Source: Ramlibacter ginsenosidimutans (lineage in GTDB: Bacteria > Pseudomonadota > Gammaproteobacteria > Burkholderiales > Burkholderiaceae_C). From it: a stretch of 64,000 nucleotides of DNA. The position numbers were made by a program, and so were the translations under genes. Below are positions 44,154 to 52,455 of the stretch, piece after piece (positions within the stretch are counted from its first letter, which is position 1; every line of letters begins with the position of its first letter). The DNA lies in the NCBI RefSeq assembly GCF_042678185.1, contig NZ_JBHUDQ010000018.1. One strand, given 5' to 3'. Under the pieces are notes generated by a model. That model had not been told where the DNA came from. It saw only the letters and a program-made list of their open reading frames with translations, and made no database searches.

Positions 44154-45565
44154 ACGAACAAGTCCTCACGCAACTGCGCGCCGCCGTCGGCGCGCCCAAC
44201 GTCCTCACCGAGGGCGACCTCACGCCCTGGGAGCAGGACTGGCGCAAGCGCACGCGGGGCAAGGCGCTGGCCGTGGTGCGCCCCGGCTCCACCGAGGAAG
44301 TCGCGGCGGTCGTGCGCGCCAGCGCCGCCGCCGGCACGCCGATCGTGCCGCAGGGCGGCAACACCGGACTGGTGGTGGGCGGCGTGCCGGACGCCTCGGG
44401 CCGCGAAGTCGTCCTGAGCCTCACGCGCATGAACAAGGTGCGCGCGATCGACCGGGACAACCTCACGATGACCGTCGACGCGGGCTGCGTGCTGCAGAAC
44501 CTGCAGCAGGCCGCGGACGACGCCGGCCTGCTCTTTCCGCTCAGCCTCGCCGCCGAGGGCAGTTGCACCATCGGCGGCAATCTCGCCACCAACGCCGGCG
44601 GCACGCAGGTGCTGCGCTACGGCAACACGCGCGAGCTGTGCCTGGGACTCGAGGTGGTCACCGCACAAGGCGAGGTGTGGAACGGCCTCACGGGCCTGCG
44701 CAAGGACAACACGGGCTACGACCTGCGCGACCTGTTCATCGGCAGCGAGGGCACGCTGGGCGTGATCACCGGCGCGACGATGAAGCTCTATCCGCGACCC
44801 GCCGCGCGCGTCACCGCTTGGGCGGCGGTGCCGTCGATGGAATCAGCCGTGCGCCTGCTGGGGCTCGCGCTGCAGCAGCTCGGCGCCGGGCTCACCGGCT
44901 TCGAGGTCATGGGCCAGTTCGCCCTCAGCCTGGCGGACAAGCACTACCCGCAGCTGCGCGTGCCGCTGTTCCGCGACCATCCGTATTGCGTGCTGCTGGA
45001 GAACTCGGACCAGGAGTCGGAGGAGCACGCACGCGGCCGCTTCGAACACCTGCTCGAAGCCGCGCTCGCCGACGGCTGCGTGGCCGACGCGGTGGTGGCC
45101 GAGAACATCGCGCAGGCGCGCGGGCTGTGGCACATCCGCGAATCGATTCCGCTGGCGCAGGCCGACGAAGGCCTGAACATCAAGCACGACATCTCGCTGC
45201 CGGTGTCGCGCATCCCGGTCTTCTGCGCCGAGACCGACGCGCTGCTGCAGCGGCAGATCCCGGGCGTGCGCCTGGTGAACTTCGGCCACCTGGGCGACGG
45301 CAACCTGCACTACAACGTGCAGGCGCCCGCGGGCGGCGACATGAAGGCCTTCCTGCGCGACCACGAGGAGCAGGTGAACACGCTGGTGTACGACCAGGTC
45401 AAGCGCTTCGAGGGTTCGATCTCGGCGGAGCACGGCATCGGCGCGCTGAAGGCGGCCAAGCTGCCGGAGTACAAGTCGAAGGTGGCGATCGGCTTGATGC
45501 GGGCGCTGAAGCAGGCGCTGGATCCGGGGAACGTCCTGAATCCGGGACGGGTGCTTTCGGTGTGA
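44150..45565 (+). CDS. FAD-binding oxidase, GlcD/D-lactate dehydrogenase type
   Basis: 471 residues of the vanillyl-alcohol-oxidase superfamily. The FAD domain includes IVPQGGNTGLVVGGVPDASG and AAEGSCTIGGNLATNAGGTQ; the C-terminal half has RLVNFGHLGDGNLHYNVQAP with conserved His and Asn and ends SAEHGIGALKAAKL. It oxidises a 2-hydroxy acid such as D-2-hydroxyglutarate, D-lactate or glycolate. No glcE/glcF follow, which favours a single-chain D-2-hydroxyacid dehydrogenase over the GlcDEF complex. It is not DprE1-like, despite proximity to the UbiA operon. Confidence 0.9.
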   Translation: MNEQVLTQLRAAVGAPNVLTEGDLTPWEQDWRKRTRGKALAVVRPGSTEEVAAVVRASAAAGTPIVPQGGNTGLVVGGVPDASGREVVLSLTRMNKVRAIDRDNLTMTVDAGCVLQNLQQAADDAGLLFPLSLAAEGSCTIGGNLATNAGGTQVLRYGNTRELCLGLEVVTAQGEVWNGLTGLRKDNTGYDLRDLFIGSEGTLGVITGATMKLYPRPAARVTAWAAVPSMESAVRLLGLALQQLGAGLTGFEVMGQFALSLADKHYPQLRVPLFRDHPYCVLLENSDQESEEHARGRFEHLLEAALADGCVADAVVAENIAQARGLWHIRESIPLAQADEGLNIKHDISLPVSRIPVFCAETDALLQRQIPGVRLVNFGHLGDGNLHYNVQAPAGGDMKAFLRDHEEQVNTLVYDQVKRFEGSISAEHGIGALKAAKLPEYKSKVAIGLMRALKQALDPGNVLNPGRVLSV

Positions 45566-45588
45566 GAAGGCAGCAGCCCAGCCCCTGA

Positions 45589-45594
45589 GATAAT
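45589..45594 (+). promoter_or_regulatory. Candidate -10 element of thyA placing the start at +1
   Basis: GATAAT ends 6 bases before the thyA ATG, and there is no Shine-Dalgarno sequence between. If used, transcription would begin at or next to the start codon, giving a leaderless mRNA. No good -35 is seen. Confidence 0.35.
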
Positions 45595-45600
45595 CTGGCC

Positions 45601-46416
45601 ATGACGACGTCCCGCCCCGTCCGTTCGCAGTACGAGGATTTCATGCGCCATGTGTACACGCATGGCACGCCCAAGACCGACCGCACCGGCACCGGGACGC
45701 GCAGCGTCTTCGGCTACCAGATGCGCTTCGACCTGAGCGAGGGCTTTCCCCTCGTCACGACGAAGAAGGTGCACCTGAAGTCCATCATCCACGAGCTGCT
45801 GTGGTTCCTGGAAGGCTCCAGCGACAACAACAAGCTGCGTGAGCGCGGCGTGACGATCTGGGACGAATGGGCGCGTCCCGACGGCGACCTCGGTCCCGTG
45901 TATGGCGTCCAGTGGCGCAGCTGGCCGACGCCCGACGGCGGCACCATCGACCAGATCGCCGAGGCCGTGAAGACCATCAAGACCAATCCGGACTCGCGCC
46001 GCATCATCGTGAGCGCCTGGAACGTCGCCGACATCCCGAAGATGGCCCTCGCGCCGTGCCACGCGTTCTTCCAGTTCTACGTGGCCGACGGCAAGCTCTC
46101 GTGCCAGCTGTACCAGCGCAGTGCGGACATCTTCCTGGGCGTGCCTTTCAACATCGCCAGCTATGCACTGCTCACGCACATGATGGCGCAGCAGTGCGAC
46201 CTGGCCGCAGGCGACTTCATCTGGACCGGCGGCGACTGCCACATCTACAGCAACCACCACGAGCAGGTGGAGCTGCAACTGAGCCGCCAGCCCTACCCAT
46301 ATCCGACGCTGCACATCAAGCGCAAGCCCCCGTCCATCTTCGACTACCAGTACGAGGACTTCGAGGTGCTGGATTACCAGTGTCACGGCGCGATCAAGGC
46401 GCCGGTGGCCGTCTGA
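45601..46416 (+). CDS. thyA: Thymidylate synthase
   Basis: 271 residues. Methylates dUMP to dTMP with methylene-tetrahydrofolate, leaving dihydrofolate. The active-site Cys is Cys153 in LAPCHAFFQFYV; RSVFGYQMRFDLSEGFPLVT and DCHIYSNHHEQVELQLSR are conserved. Its usual partner folA lies 4 kb downstream on the same strand, separated by an opposite-strand operon. No Shine-Dalgarno is visible before the ATG. Confidence 0.97.
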   Translation: MTTSRPVRSQYEDFMRHVYTHGTPKTDRTGTGTRSVFGYQMRFDLSEGFPLVTTKKVHLKSIIHELLWFLEGSSDNNKLRERGVTIWDEWARPDGDLGPVYGVQWRSWPTPDGGTIDQIAEAVKTIKTNPDSRRIIVSAWNVADIPKMALAPCHAFFQFYVADGKLSCQLYQRSADIFLGVPFNIASYALLTHMMAQQCDLAAGDFIWTGGDCHIYSNHHEQVELQLSRQPYPYPTLHIKRKPPSIFDYQYEDFEVLDYQCHGAIKAPVAV

Positions 46417-46491
46417 GCGAACGAAGGTAGGGGTGATCTGCGACCGCGTCGCAACTGCAGGGCGCGAACCGGCCTGGCCGCCCCGTTGCGA

Positions 46492-46947
46492 TCAGCGCGG
46501 TGAGTTCGCAGGCGCCGTGCCCGCGGGCATCTTCCGCGCCCGCGGCGCATCAGCCTGCCGGCCCTTGTCGCGGAACACGATGAGCGCATTCATCAGGAAG
46601 TTCGCGGAAAAGGCGACGCCGATGCCCACGATCTTGGCGAGCACGGGCGCAACCGGCAGCAGGGTCGCGACCGCCCAGGTCACGCCCGCGTTGATGGCCA
46701 GCCCCACCGTGGCGAACGCCAGGAACATCGCCGCCCGGCGCAGCGAACGCCAGTCGCTGCCGAACACCCACGCGGACGTCAGCGTGTAGTTGACCACCGC
46801 CGCGAGCAGGAAGCTCGCCACGGCCGGCGCCAGCACGCTTCCCATGTGTTGCGCGAGCAGGTGGAAGCCCGTCACGTCCACCACGGCCGCGATGCCGCCG
46901 GTGACGAAGTAGCGGGCCGCTTGGGTCGTGAGGTGCGGCCGCATCAT
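46492..46947 (-). CDS. GtrA-family membrane protein
   Basis: 151 residues, four TM helices. RYFVTGGIAAVVDVTGFHLLA is the classic GtrA opening and NYTLTSAWVFGSDW the central conserved motif; KIVGIGVAFSANFLMNALIVF ends the fold. GtrA proteins are believed to flip or scaffold polyprenyl-phosphate sugars; mycobacterial Rv3789 belongs here and serves arabinogalactan synthesis. Last of four coupled genes; its start overlaps the HAD stop by four bases (ATGA). The ATGATG start leaves a choice of one codon. Confidence 0.88.
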   Translation of the reverse strand: MMRPHLTTQAARYFVTGGIAAVVDVTGFHLLAQHMGSVLAPAVASFLLAAVVNYTLTSAWVFGSDWRSLRRAAMFLAFATVGLAINAGVTWAVATLLPVAPVLAKIVGIGVAFSANFLMNALIVFRDKGRQADAPRARKMPAGTAPANSPR

Positions 46948-47663
46948 CCCGCAAGGACCTGCATGCCGGGCGCCGCCTGCGGCGCCAGCAGCGGCTGGAA
47001 CACCGGATCGTCGAAGCGGCGGAAGGTCGCCACTCTCGCATCCGGCTTGCGTGTGCGGATCAGCGCCTGCACGCCGGCCTGCCAGGCCACCGCGGCGTCG
47101 CGGTCGATCCGGTCGCCGATCATCAGCGCGCGGGAAGCCGGCACGCCTGTGCGTTCCAGGATGGCGCGCAGGCCGGTGGGGTTCGGCTTCAGGGCGCCGA
47201 TCTCCGCATCGGTGGCGCTCACCACCGGGTGCGCCTGCAGTCCGAGCGCCGCCAACTTTGCCGCCGCCGGGTAGTCGGAAAGCACGGCCACCTGCTTGCC
47301 CGCCGCCCGCAGCGCGTCGAACAGCCGGTCGACGTGGGGATAGCGGCAGGCGGCCAGCAAGGGCAGCGGCCGCTGCTCCATCCATTCGCCCACCAGCGCC
47401 CGAACCTCGTCCGCCGTGCAGCCCGCGTGGCCCGCAGTACGGGTGTACTGCAGCTCATCGAACTCGGGCGGCTGCTCGTCCCCCAGGTCCTCCCGGACGT
47501 TGCGGAAGGCGCGCAGGATGCGCAGCGTGCGGGTGCTGCGCCGCGCCGCCGCGTCCAGCAGCAGGCGGCCCAGCATGGCGCGGCGAAGGCGACTCGCATC
47601 GTAGAGCGTGCCGTCGACGTCGAACACCGCCAGGTCGATGCGGTCCCAATCGATGGCTTGCAT
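46944..47663 (-). CDS. HAD-superfamily phosphatase
   Basis: 239 residues. All four HAD motifs are intact: AVFDVDGTLYD with Asp15 and Asp17, VLSDYP, the Lys in GALKPNP, and MIGDRIDRDA. A helical cap lies between motifs I and II (about residues 25-115). It should hydrolyse a phosphate ester in the cytoplasm. Sandwiched by one- and four-base overlaps between the UbiA and GtrA genes, it is a natural candidate for dephosphorylating the product of the prenyltransferase, the job done by another fold (Rv3807c) in mycobacteria. That assignment is inference. Confidence 0.88.
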   Translation of the reverse strand: MQAIDWDRIDLAVFDVDGTLYDASRLRRAMLGRLLLDAAARRSTRTLRILRAFRNVREDLGDEQPPEFDELQYTRTAGHAGCTADEVRALVGEWMEQRPLPLLAACRYPHVDRLFDALRAAGKQVAVLSDYPAAAKLAALGLQAHPVVSATDAEIGALKPNPTGLRAILERTGVPASRALMIGDRIDRDAAVAWQAGVQALIRTRKPDARVATFRRFDDPVFQPLLAPQAAPGMQVLAG

Positions 47664-48658
47664 CACTGCGGAATCGTGACGGTGATGAACTGGGGTTGCG
47701 CGAGGTTCTGCAGCCAGCCGATGTGCACGAAGCTCAGGGCGACGAAGGCCAGGGCCGTGAGCGCGCTGAGCACCATCAGGCGGGGCTCGCGGAACAGCTT
47801 CTCGGGCTTCTGGGCCACCGAGCCGCTGCGCATCGACAGCGACAGGTACTGCGCGAACAGCGCGATGATCAGCGGGCAGGCCAGCAGGTACTCGATGCGG
47901 TACTTGACCATGAACACACCGACCAGCATGGTTGCGAGCAGCGCATAGACGAAGCAGGAGATCGTCAGGCGCTCTTCGGTGTACTGCTGGAACGAGCGAC
48001 GATACAGGTGCAGCACGCCCACGCCGGGACCGGCGGAGATCTCGCGGTACTCGGACAGGCGCTTGGCGCCCATCAGGAACGCGCCACCCATCCAGTACGC
48101 GACCAGGAAGGAAGCGGGCGCGATCGTGCCGCCGTCGATCATGGCCCAGCCCAGCATCAGGCGGATCGGGTTGTTGATCGATTCCGACAGGACGTCCAGG
48201 TAGGCCGTGTCCTTGGTGCGGATCGGCTTCACGTTGTACATCACGCCCGACAGCCAGAACAGCACCGCTGTGGCGAGGAACAGCATGTTGACCTGGCGTG
48301 CGAGGACCAGGCCCAGGATGGCGCAACCGGCATAGGCCGCGTACACCGGCAGCGCGCGCATAGCGACGTTGACCGCTGGACGCTTAGACTTGTCAGGGTG
48401 GTACGCGTCGAACTCGCGGTCCAGCCACTCGTTGATGATGTAGTTGGCCGACGCGATGAGGACGGCGCTGGCGAAGCCCAGGACGATGTTCATCCAGGAC
48501 TGCAGCACCGGCGCATCGCGCAACATCCACGCCAGCACGATGCCCGGCACGATGAAGACGTGCTTGGTCATGTGGTCCAGGCGCGCCATCTGGAGGTAAT
48601 CGGTCCACCGGGCGGTGGGGGCCGCAACCCTGGCCGAGTGGGACAGGTCAGGCGTCAT
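47663..48658 (-). CDS. UbiA-family prenyltransferase, phosphoribosyl-transferring type
   Basis: 331 residues, eight or nine TM helices. The first Asp-rich motif is N76-x3-D80-x3-D84 in YIINEWLDREFDAYHPDK, followed by SKRPAV; the HPxKxxRP continuation is typical of decaprenyl-phosphate 5-phosphoribosyltransferase (Rv3806c) rather than of UbiA or CyoE. The second region is TAYLDVLSESINNPIRLMLGW. It would join 5-phosphoribosyl pyrophosphate to polyprenyl phosphate. Upstream gene overlaps by 11 bases, downstream HAD by one base (TGATG). Confidence 0.87.
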   Translation of the reverse strand: MTPDLSHSARVAAPTARWTDYLQMARLDHMTKHVFIVPGIVLAWMLRDAPVLQSWMNIVLGFASAVLIASANYIINEWLDREFDAYHPDKSKRPAVNVAMRALPVYAAYAGCAILGLVLARQVNMLFLATAVLFWLSGVMYNVKPIRTKDTAYLDVLSESINNPIRLMLGWAMIDGGTIAPASFLVAYWMGGAFLMGAKRLSEYREISAGPGVGVLHLYRRSFQQYTEERLTISCFVYALLATMLVGVFMVKYRIEYLLACPLIIALFAQYLSLSMRSGSVAQKPEKLFREPRLMVLSALTALAFVALSFVHIGWLQNLAQPQFITVTIPQ

Positions 48659-50258
48659 GGGGAGCTCCTTGGAGAGTGGGAGACAGGAAGGAAGGTGCGA
48701 CCGGGGCTGCCGCGCCGGATCGCCGTGCCTGGAGTGCGAAGGCCACGCCCGCGAGCGCCAGGAGGGGCAGCAGCCACATCACGCGGGACTGGAAGCGGTC
48801 CAACGGCGAGGCCAGCGTGGCGCAGACGACTGCGTTGACCAGAATCCCGGCCACCACCACGCTCGCGAACTCGCCGAAGCGCTGCGGCAATGCGGGGCCG
48901 GCGGCGCGGGCGCTGCCTTGCAGCCGCCGCCCTGCGAGCGCGACGGCCAGCAGGAGCGCGGCGATCACGCTGGCGTAGGTGGTGACGGTGATCACGTCGT
49001 CGGTGCCGGGAGCATCGAGCGTGCGGCTCGCCAGCAGGCCGGCGTACACGGAAGGCGGCACCCGGCCCTGGTACATGCGCAGCTGCGGGGTGCTCACGCC
49101 GGCCACGTCCACGCGGAAATGCGTGAGCTGCCGCAAGGTGTCCGTCGCGAAACCCTTCAACACCGCCACCGGCTGGTCACGCAGGACGTCGAACAGGAAG
49201 CGCATCTGCTCGTCGGAGATCCGCCGCTTGGTCGCGGGGTCTGCCAGTGCAAACGCTCCCTTGGCCGGGTCGGCCGAGAACAGGAAGTCCTCCCAATAGG
49301 TCGGGTAGTTGCCGACGAACTGGCAGGCGGCGTAGCCGGCGTCCGGGCAATGGCTGCGCAGGAACGTCGTTCCGGGGCCTTCGTCGATGAGGCGCGCCAT
49401 CGGGTGCGGCAGCCGCAGCGGCGGCGCGCCGACCACTTTCTGGACGGCGAAGTCGAAGGCCTTCTCGGCCGCCACCGCACCGAGCAGGCACACGGCCACG
49501 GCCACGAGGCCTGCGAGCGGCAAGGCGCGCCAGCGGCGCATCAGCCGCGCGGCCAAGGCCAGCACGAGCAAGCCGGCCGCGACGGCCACGTGGCTCGTAT
49601 GCGCCACCAGGCCGAACAGCAGAAGCCCGCCGACGGCCCAGCGCTCGCCCCGCGTCAGCCGGTCCCAGTAGACGCACAGCAGCCCGAAGCAAAGAATCGC
49701 CAGTCCCGCGAACAGGTCCGGCATCAGCAGGCCGGTGTAGAGCCCCAGCGGCGAGACGACGGCGAGCGCAGCGACGATGGCGAGGCAGGCGCCCCGGCCC
49801 AGTCCCCACACGCGGCGCAGGAGCAGGTACAGCAGGCCGACCACCATCGCCGCCTGGACGAGCACGGTCAGCCACAAGCCGCCCGTGAGAAAACCGAGAT
49901 ACACCAGCGCCCCGTAGTAGACGGAACGCCCCGCGAGCACGACCTTCTGATCCAGCGAAGTCACGGGCGCGAGCTGGCGCGGGGGAAGCGTAGCCGGCGC
50001 CCCGGCGTCCTGCTGACCCTCGCCTGGCAGCCACGTGGGCAGGCGCCCCTGCCCGACGAGCTTGGCGGCGCCCATCTCCGCGCCGCGCACGTAAGTGGGC
50101 GTGTCCGGATACAGGAAGGGCTGCCCGTTCCAGAACGCCGCCGCGCACAGGATCAACGCACCGGCCAGGAAGTAGAGCGTGGCTGCGATGAACCCCGACT
50201 TTCCGGGGCTTCGGCCAGCCGTCGGCCCCATCGTCGACGTCGCTTCACGCATCATCAT
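48648..50258 (-). CDS. Polytopic membrane protein, GT-C glycosyltransferase-like
   Basis: About 536 residues; first gene of the operon. An initial TM helix (SGFIAATLYFLAGALILCAA) is followed by a first outer loop with FLYPDTPTYVRGAEMG, where an Asp near the membrane is typical of GT-C transferases that use polyprenyl-phosphate sugars. Some eight further TM segments (LLMPDLFAGLAILCFGLLCVY among them) surround a large soluble loop of about 150 residues (residues 270-415) rich in Pro, Asp and Tyr. I do not recognise a named family. The start is one of several codons at 50264-50252; no clear ribosome site. Confidence 0.7.
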   Translation of the reverse strand: MMMREATSTMGPTAGRSPGKSGFIAATLYFLAGALILCAAAFWNGQPFLYPDTPTYVRGAEMGAAKLVGQGRLPTWLPGEGQQDAGAPATLPPRQLAPVTSLDQKVVLAGRSVYYGALVYLGFLTGGLWLTVLVQAAMVVGLLYLLLRRVWGLGRGACLAIVAALAVVSPLGLYTGLLMPDLFAGLAILCFGLLCVYWDRLTRGERWAVGGLLLFGLVAHTSHVAVAAGLLVLALAARLMRRWRALPLAGLVAVAVCLLGAVAAEKAFDFAVQKVVGAPPLRLPHPMARLIDEGPGTTFLRSHCPDAGYAACQFVGNYPTYWEDFLFSADPAKGAFALADPATKRRISDEQMRFLFDVLRDQPVAVLKGFATDTLRQLTHFRVDVAGVSTPQLRMYQGRVPPSVYAGLLASRTLDAPGTDDVITVTTYASVIAALLLAVALAGRRLQGSARAAGPALPQRFGEFASVVVAGILVNAVVCATLASPLDRFQSRVMWLLPLLALAGVAFALQARRSGAAAPVAPSFLSPTLQGAPHDA

Positions 50259-50358
50259 GACCACAGAGCTGCTGGCCGCATGGCCATGAAGACGGTTCGC
50301 ATCTGTCTCTCCTCCAGCAACTGAAGCGGAAGGGAAATTCTGCGGCTGATGCGTTGTT

Positions 50359-50416
50359 CCATGGGGTGCCCCACATGGCTCTTTCAGACTAGAAAACCGA
50401 TGCGCTGCAGTGCATC
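50359..50416. other. Two palindromes between the divergent GT-C-like and folA genes
   Basis: CCATGGGGTGCCCCACATGG (50359-50378) can fold on itself, and GATGCGCTGCAGTGCATC (50399-50416) is an 18-base palindrome with one mismatched pair. They lie in the 252-base divergent gap and could be operators for either gene. Nothing else is evident in the gap. Confidence 0.35.
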
Positions 50417-50510
50417 GCGCAGGTTCTGTCGTCCGCTGCTACTGTGCGCGTAGGACAAGGCCGATCCGTGGTGCAGGCGGCCGCCGCGCGGCCTGTCAGA
50501 ATCGCGCCTG

Positions 50511-51020
50511 ATGCAAGCGACGACCCGACTCGGACTGATCTATGCGCGTTCGCGCAATGGCGTGATCGGCAAGGACAACGCCATGCCCTGGCATTTGCCG
50601 GAGGACCTGGCGCACTTCAAGCGCACGACGCTGGGCGCGCCGGTGATCATGGGTCGCAAGACCTGGGATTCCCTGCCGCCGCGCTTCCGGCCCCTGCCCG
50701 GCCGGCGCAACATCGTGGTGACGCGCGACGCGCAGTGGCAGGCGGCCGGCGCCGAGCGCGTAGCCTCGCTGGACGAGGCCATCGCCTGCGTCGCCGGGGA
50801 GCCCCAGGCCTGGATCACGGGCGGCGCGGAGATCTTCCGGCTGGCGCTCCCCCGCGCGCATGTGGCCGTGGTGACCGAGATCGAAGCGGACATGGAAGGC
50901 GACGTCCACGCACCCGAGCTTGGCGACAACTGGCGCGAAGTGGCGCGCGAGCGTCACGTCGCCGCCAGCGGCTTGCCCTACAGTTTCGTGACCTACCAGA
51001 ACACACGACCGGAGGACTGA
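50511..51020 (+). CDS. folA: Dihydrofolate reductase
   Basis: 169 residues. Reduces dihydrofolate to tetrahydrofolate with NADPH, recycling the product of ThyA. LIYARSRNGVIGKDNAMPWH is the N-terminal loop with the Trp, LPEDLAHFKRTT holds the catalytic acid, PVIMGRKTWDSLPPRFRPLP the cofactor loop, and AWITGGAEIFRLALP the second. DUF4337 follows after one base. Confidence 0.96.
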   Translation: MQATTRLGLIYARSRNGVIGKDNAMPWHLPEDLAHFKRTTLGAPVIMGRKTWDSLPPRFRPLPGRRNIVVTRDAQWQAAGAERVASLDEAIACVAGEPQAWITGGAEIFRLALPRAHVAVVTEIEADMEGDVHAPELGDNWREVARERHVAASGLPYSFVTYQNTRPED

Positions 51021-51021
51021 C

Positions 51022-51621
51022 ATGTCAGAGGGCGGATTCCACGTGCACGGCCCGCACGAACACGAGCTCGAACATGCGGTAGAGCATGCCGCCGAAGGCC
51101 ACCATGGCGTCGCCGGCGGCAGCCTGACCAACCAGGTGGCCATGTTCACCGCGGTGATCGCCACCGTGGGCGCCATCTTCTCGTACATGGGCGGGGCCAC
51201 GCAGGCCAATGCGGGCCTGTACAAGAACAACGCCGCGATCAAGAAGACCGAAGCGTCCAACCAGTGGAACTTCTACCAGGCCAAGAGCAGCAAGCAGAAT
51301 TTGTCCGAACTGGCCGTGGCGCTGGTGAGCGACGACCGCAAGCCGCTCTACCAGAAGGAGATCGAGCGCTACAAGGCGGAGAAGGCGGAGATCAAGCTCG
51401 CCGCCGACAAGCTGGAAGCCGAGGCGCTGGACTGGGACCGCAAGAGCGAGGAGCAGATGCACCAGCACCACCGCTGGGCGCAGGCCACCACCGTGCTGCA
51501 GGTTTCCATCGCCCTGGCCGCCATCGCGCTGCTGACGAAGAAGAGGTGGCTCGAACTGGGCATGTTCGGCGTCGCCGCGCTGGGCACGGCGATTGGCGTG
51601 CTGGCGATGCTCCATATCTGA
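51022..51621 (+). CDS. DUF4337-family membrane protein
   Basis: 199 residues. A His/Glu-rich cytoplasmic start (HVHGPHEHELEHAVEHAAEG) could bind metal. Then TM1 (VAMFTAVIATVGAIFSYMGG), the conserved segment KKTEASNQWNFYQAKSSKQN, a long charged helix (about residues 110-145) and two TM helices at the end (VSIALAAIALL; LGMFGVAALGTAIGVLAML). This is the DUF4337 family, function unknown. It sits one base after folA and three before xth, so it is co-transcribed with both. Confidence 0.9.
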   Translation: MSEGGFHVHGPHEHELEHAVEHAAEGHHGVAGGSLTNQVAMFTAVIATVGAIFSYMGGATQANAGLYKNNAAIKKTEASNQWNFYQAKSSKQNLSELAVALVSDDRKPLYQKEIERYKAEKAEIKLAADKLEAEALDWDRKSEEQMHQHHRWAQATTVLQVSIALAAIALLTKKRWLELGMFGVAALGTAIGVLAMLHI

Positions 51622-51624
51622 CCC

Positions 51625-52404
51625 ATGAAGATCACCACCTGGAACGTCAACTCCCTCACCGCGCGCCTGCAGCATGTGCTGGACTGGACGCAGGCCAACC
51701 CGGTCGACGTGCTGTGCCTGCAGGAGCTGAAACTCACCGACGACAAGTTCCCGCTGGACGCGCTGCGTGACGCGGGCTACCAGCACTGCGCGGTATTCGG
51801 CCAGAAGACGTACAACGGCGTCGCGGTCCTGAGCCGCTTTCCCGTGCGCGACGTGGTGAAGAACATCAACGGCTTCGCGGACGAACATGCGCGGCTTCTC
51901 TCCGTCACGATCGATGCGCCGCAGGGCGCGGTGCGCGTGGTGAACGGCTATTTCGTGAACGGGCAGGCGCCGGGCACCGACAAGTTCGCCTACAAGATGA
52001 AGTGGCTCACGGGCCTGCGCGAGCACGTGCGCGCGGAGCTGGCCGTAAACGACAAGACCGTGCTGCTCGGCGACTTCAACATCGCGCCGGAGGACCGCGA
52101 CTCCTTCGACCCCGAAGGCCTGCGCGAGACCATCCACCACACGAGCGAGGAACGCGAGCACTTCCGCGGCCTCACCGCGCTCGGGCTGGCGGACAGCTTC
52201 CGCCTGTTCGAGCAGCCGGAGAAGAGCTTCAGCTGGTGGGACTACCGCATGCTCGGCTACCAGAAGAACCGCGGCCTGCGCATTGACCACATCCTGGTGA
52301 GCGAACTTCTGAAAGCACAGGTCAAGGCCTGCAGCATCGACCGCGTCCCGCGCAAGTGGGACAAGCCGAGCGACCACGCGCCTGTGACCGTCGAACTGCA
52401 CTGA
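51625..52404 (+). CDS. xth: Exodeoxyribonuclease III (AP endonuclease)
   Basis: 259 residues. MKITTWNVNSLTARL with the metal-binding Asn, LCLQELKLTDDKFP with the catalytic Glu, LLGDFNIAPEDRDSFD and the terminal SDHAPVTVEL are the class II AP endonuclease/ExoIII motifs. It cuts the backbone at abasic sites in base-excision repair, the step after glycosylases such as the one at 12568. Last gene of folA-DUF4337-xth; a hexamer repeat begins seven bases after the stop. Confidence 0.95.
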   Translation: MKITTWNVNSLTARLQHVLDWTQANPVDVLCLQELKLTDDKFPLDALRDAGYQHCAVFGQKTYNGVAVLSRFPVRDVVKNINGFADEHARLLSVTIDAPQGAVRVVNGYFVNGQAPGTDKFAYKMKWLTGLREHVRAELAVNDKTVLLGDFNIAPEDRDSFDPEGLRETIHHTSEEREHFRGLTALGLADSFRLFEQPEKSFSWWDYRMLGYQKNRGLRIDHILVSELLKAQVKACSIDRVPRKWDKPSDHAPVTVELH

Positions 52405-52410
52405 GCCGGG

Positions 52411-52451
52411 AGCGGGAGCGGGAGCGGGAGCGGGAGCGGGAGCGGGAGCGG
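52411..52451. repeat. Hexanucleotide tandem repeat (AGCGGG)
   Basis: Six perfect AGCGGG units and a partial seventh directly after xth, preceded by a degenerate GCCGGG unit. Short perfect arrays like this change length by slippage. Confidence 0.92.
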
Positions 52452-52455
52452 TCAG

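Noticed and set aside
44150..45565. FAD oxidase considered as the DprE1 partner of the UbiA operon
   Set aside because: Its motifs (GHLGDGNLHYN, SAEHGIGALK) are those of GlcD/D-2-hydroxyacid dehydrogenases, it is on the other strand and it is coupled to a DUF2069 gene.
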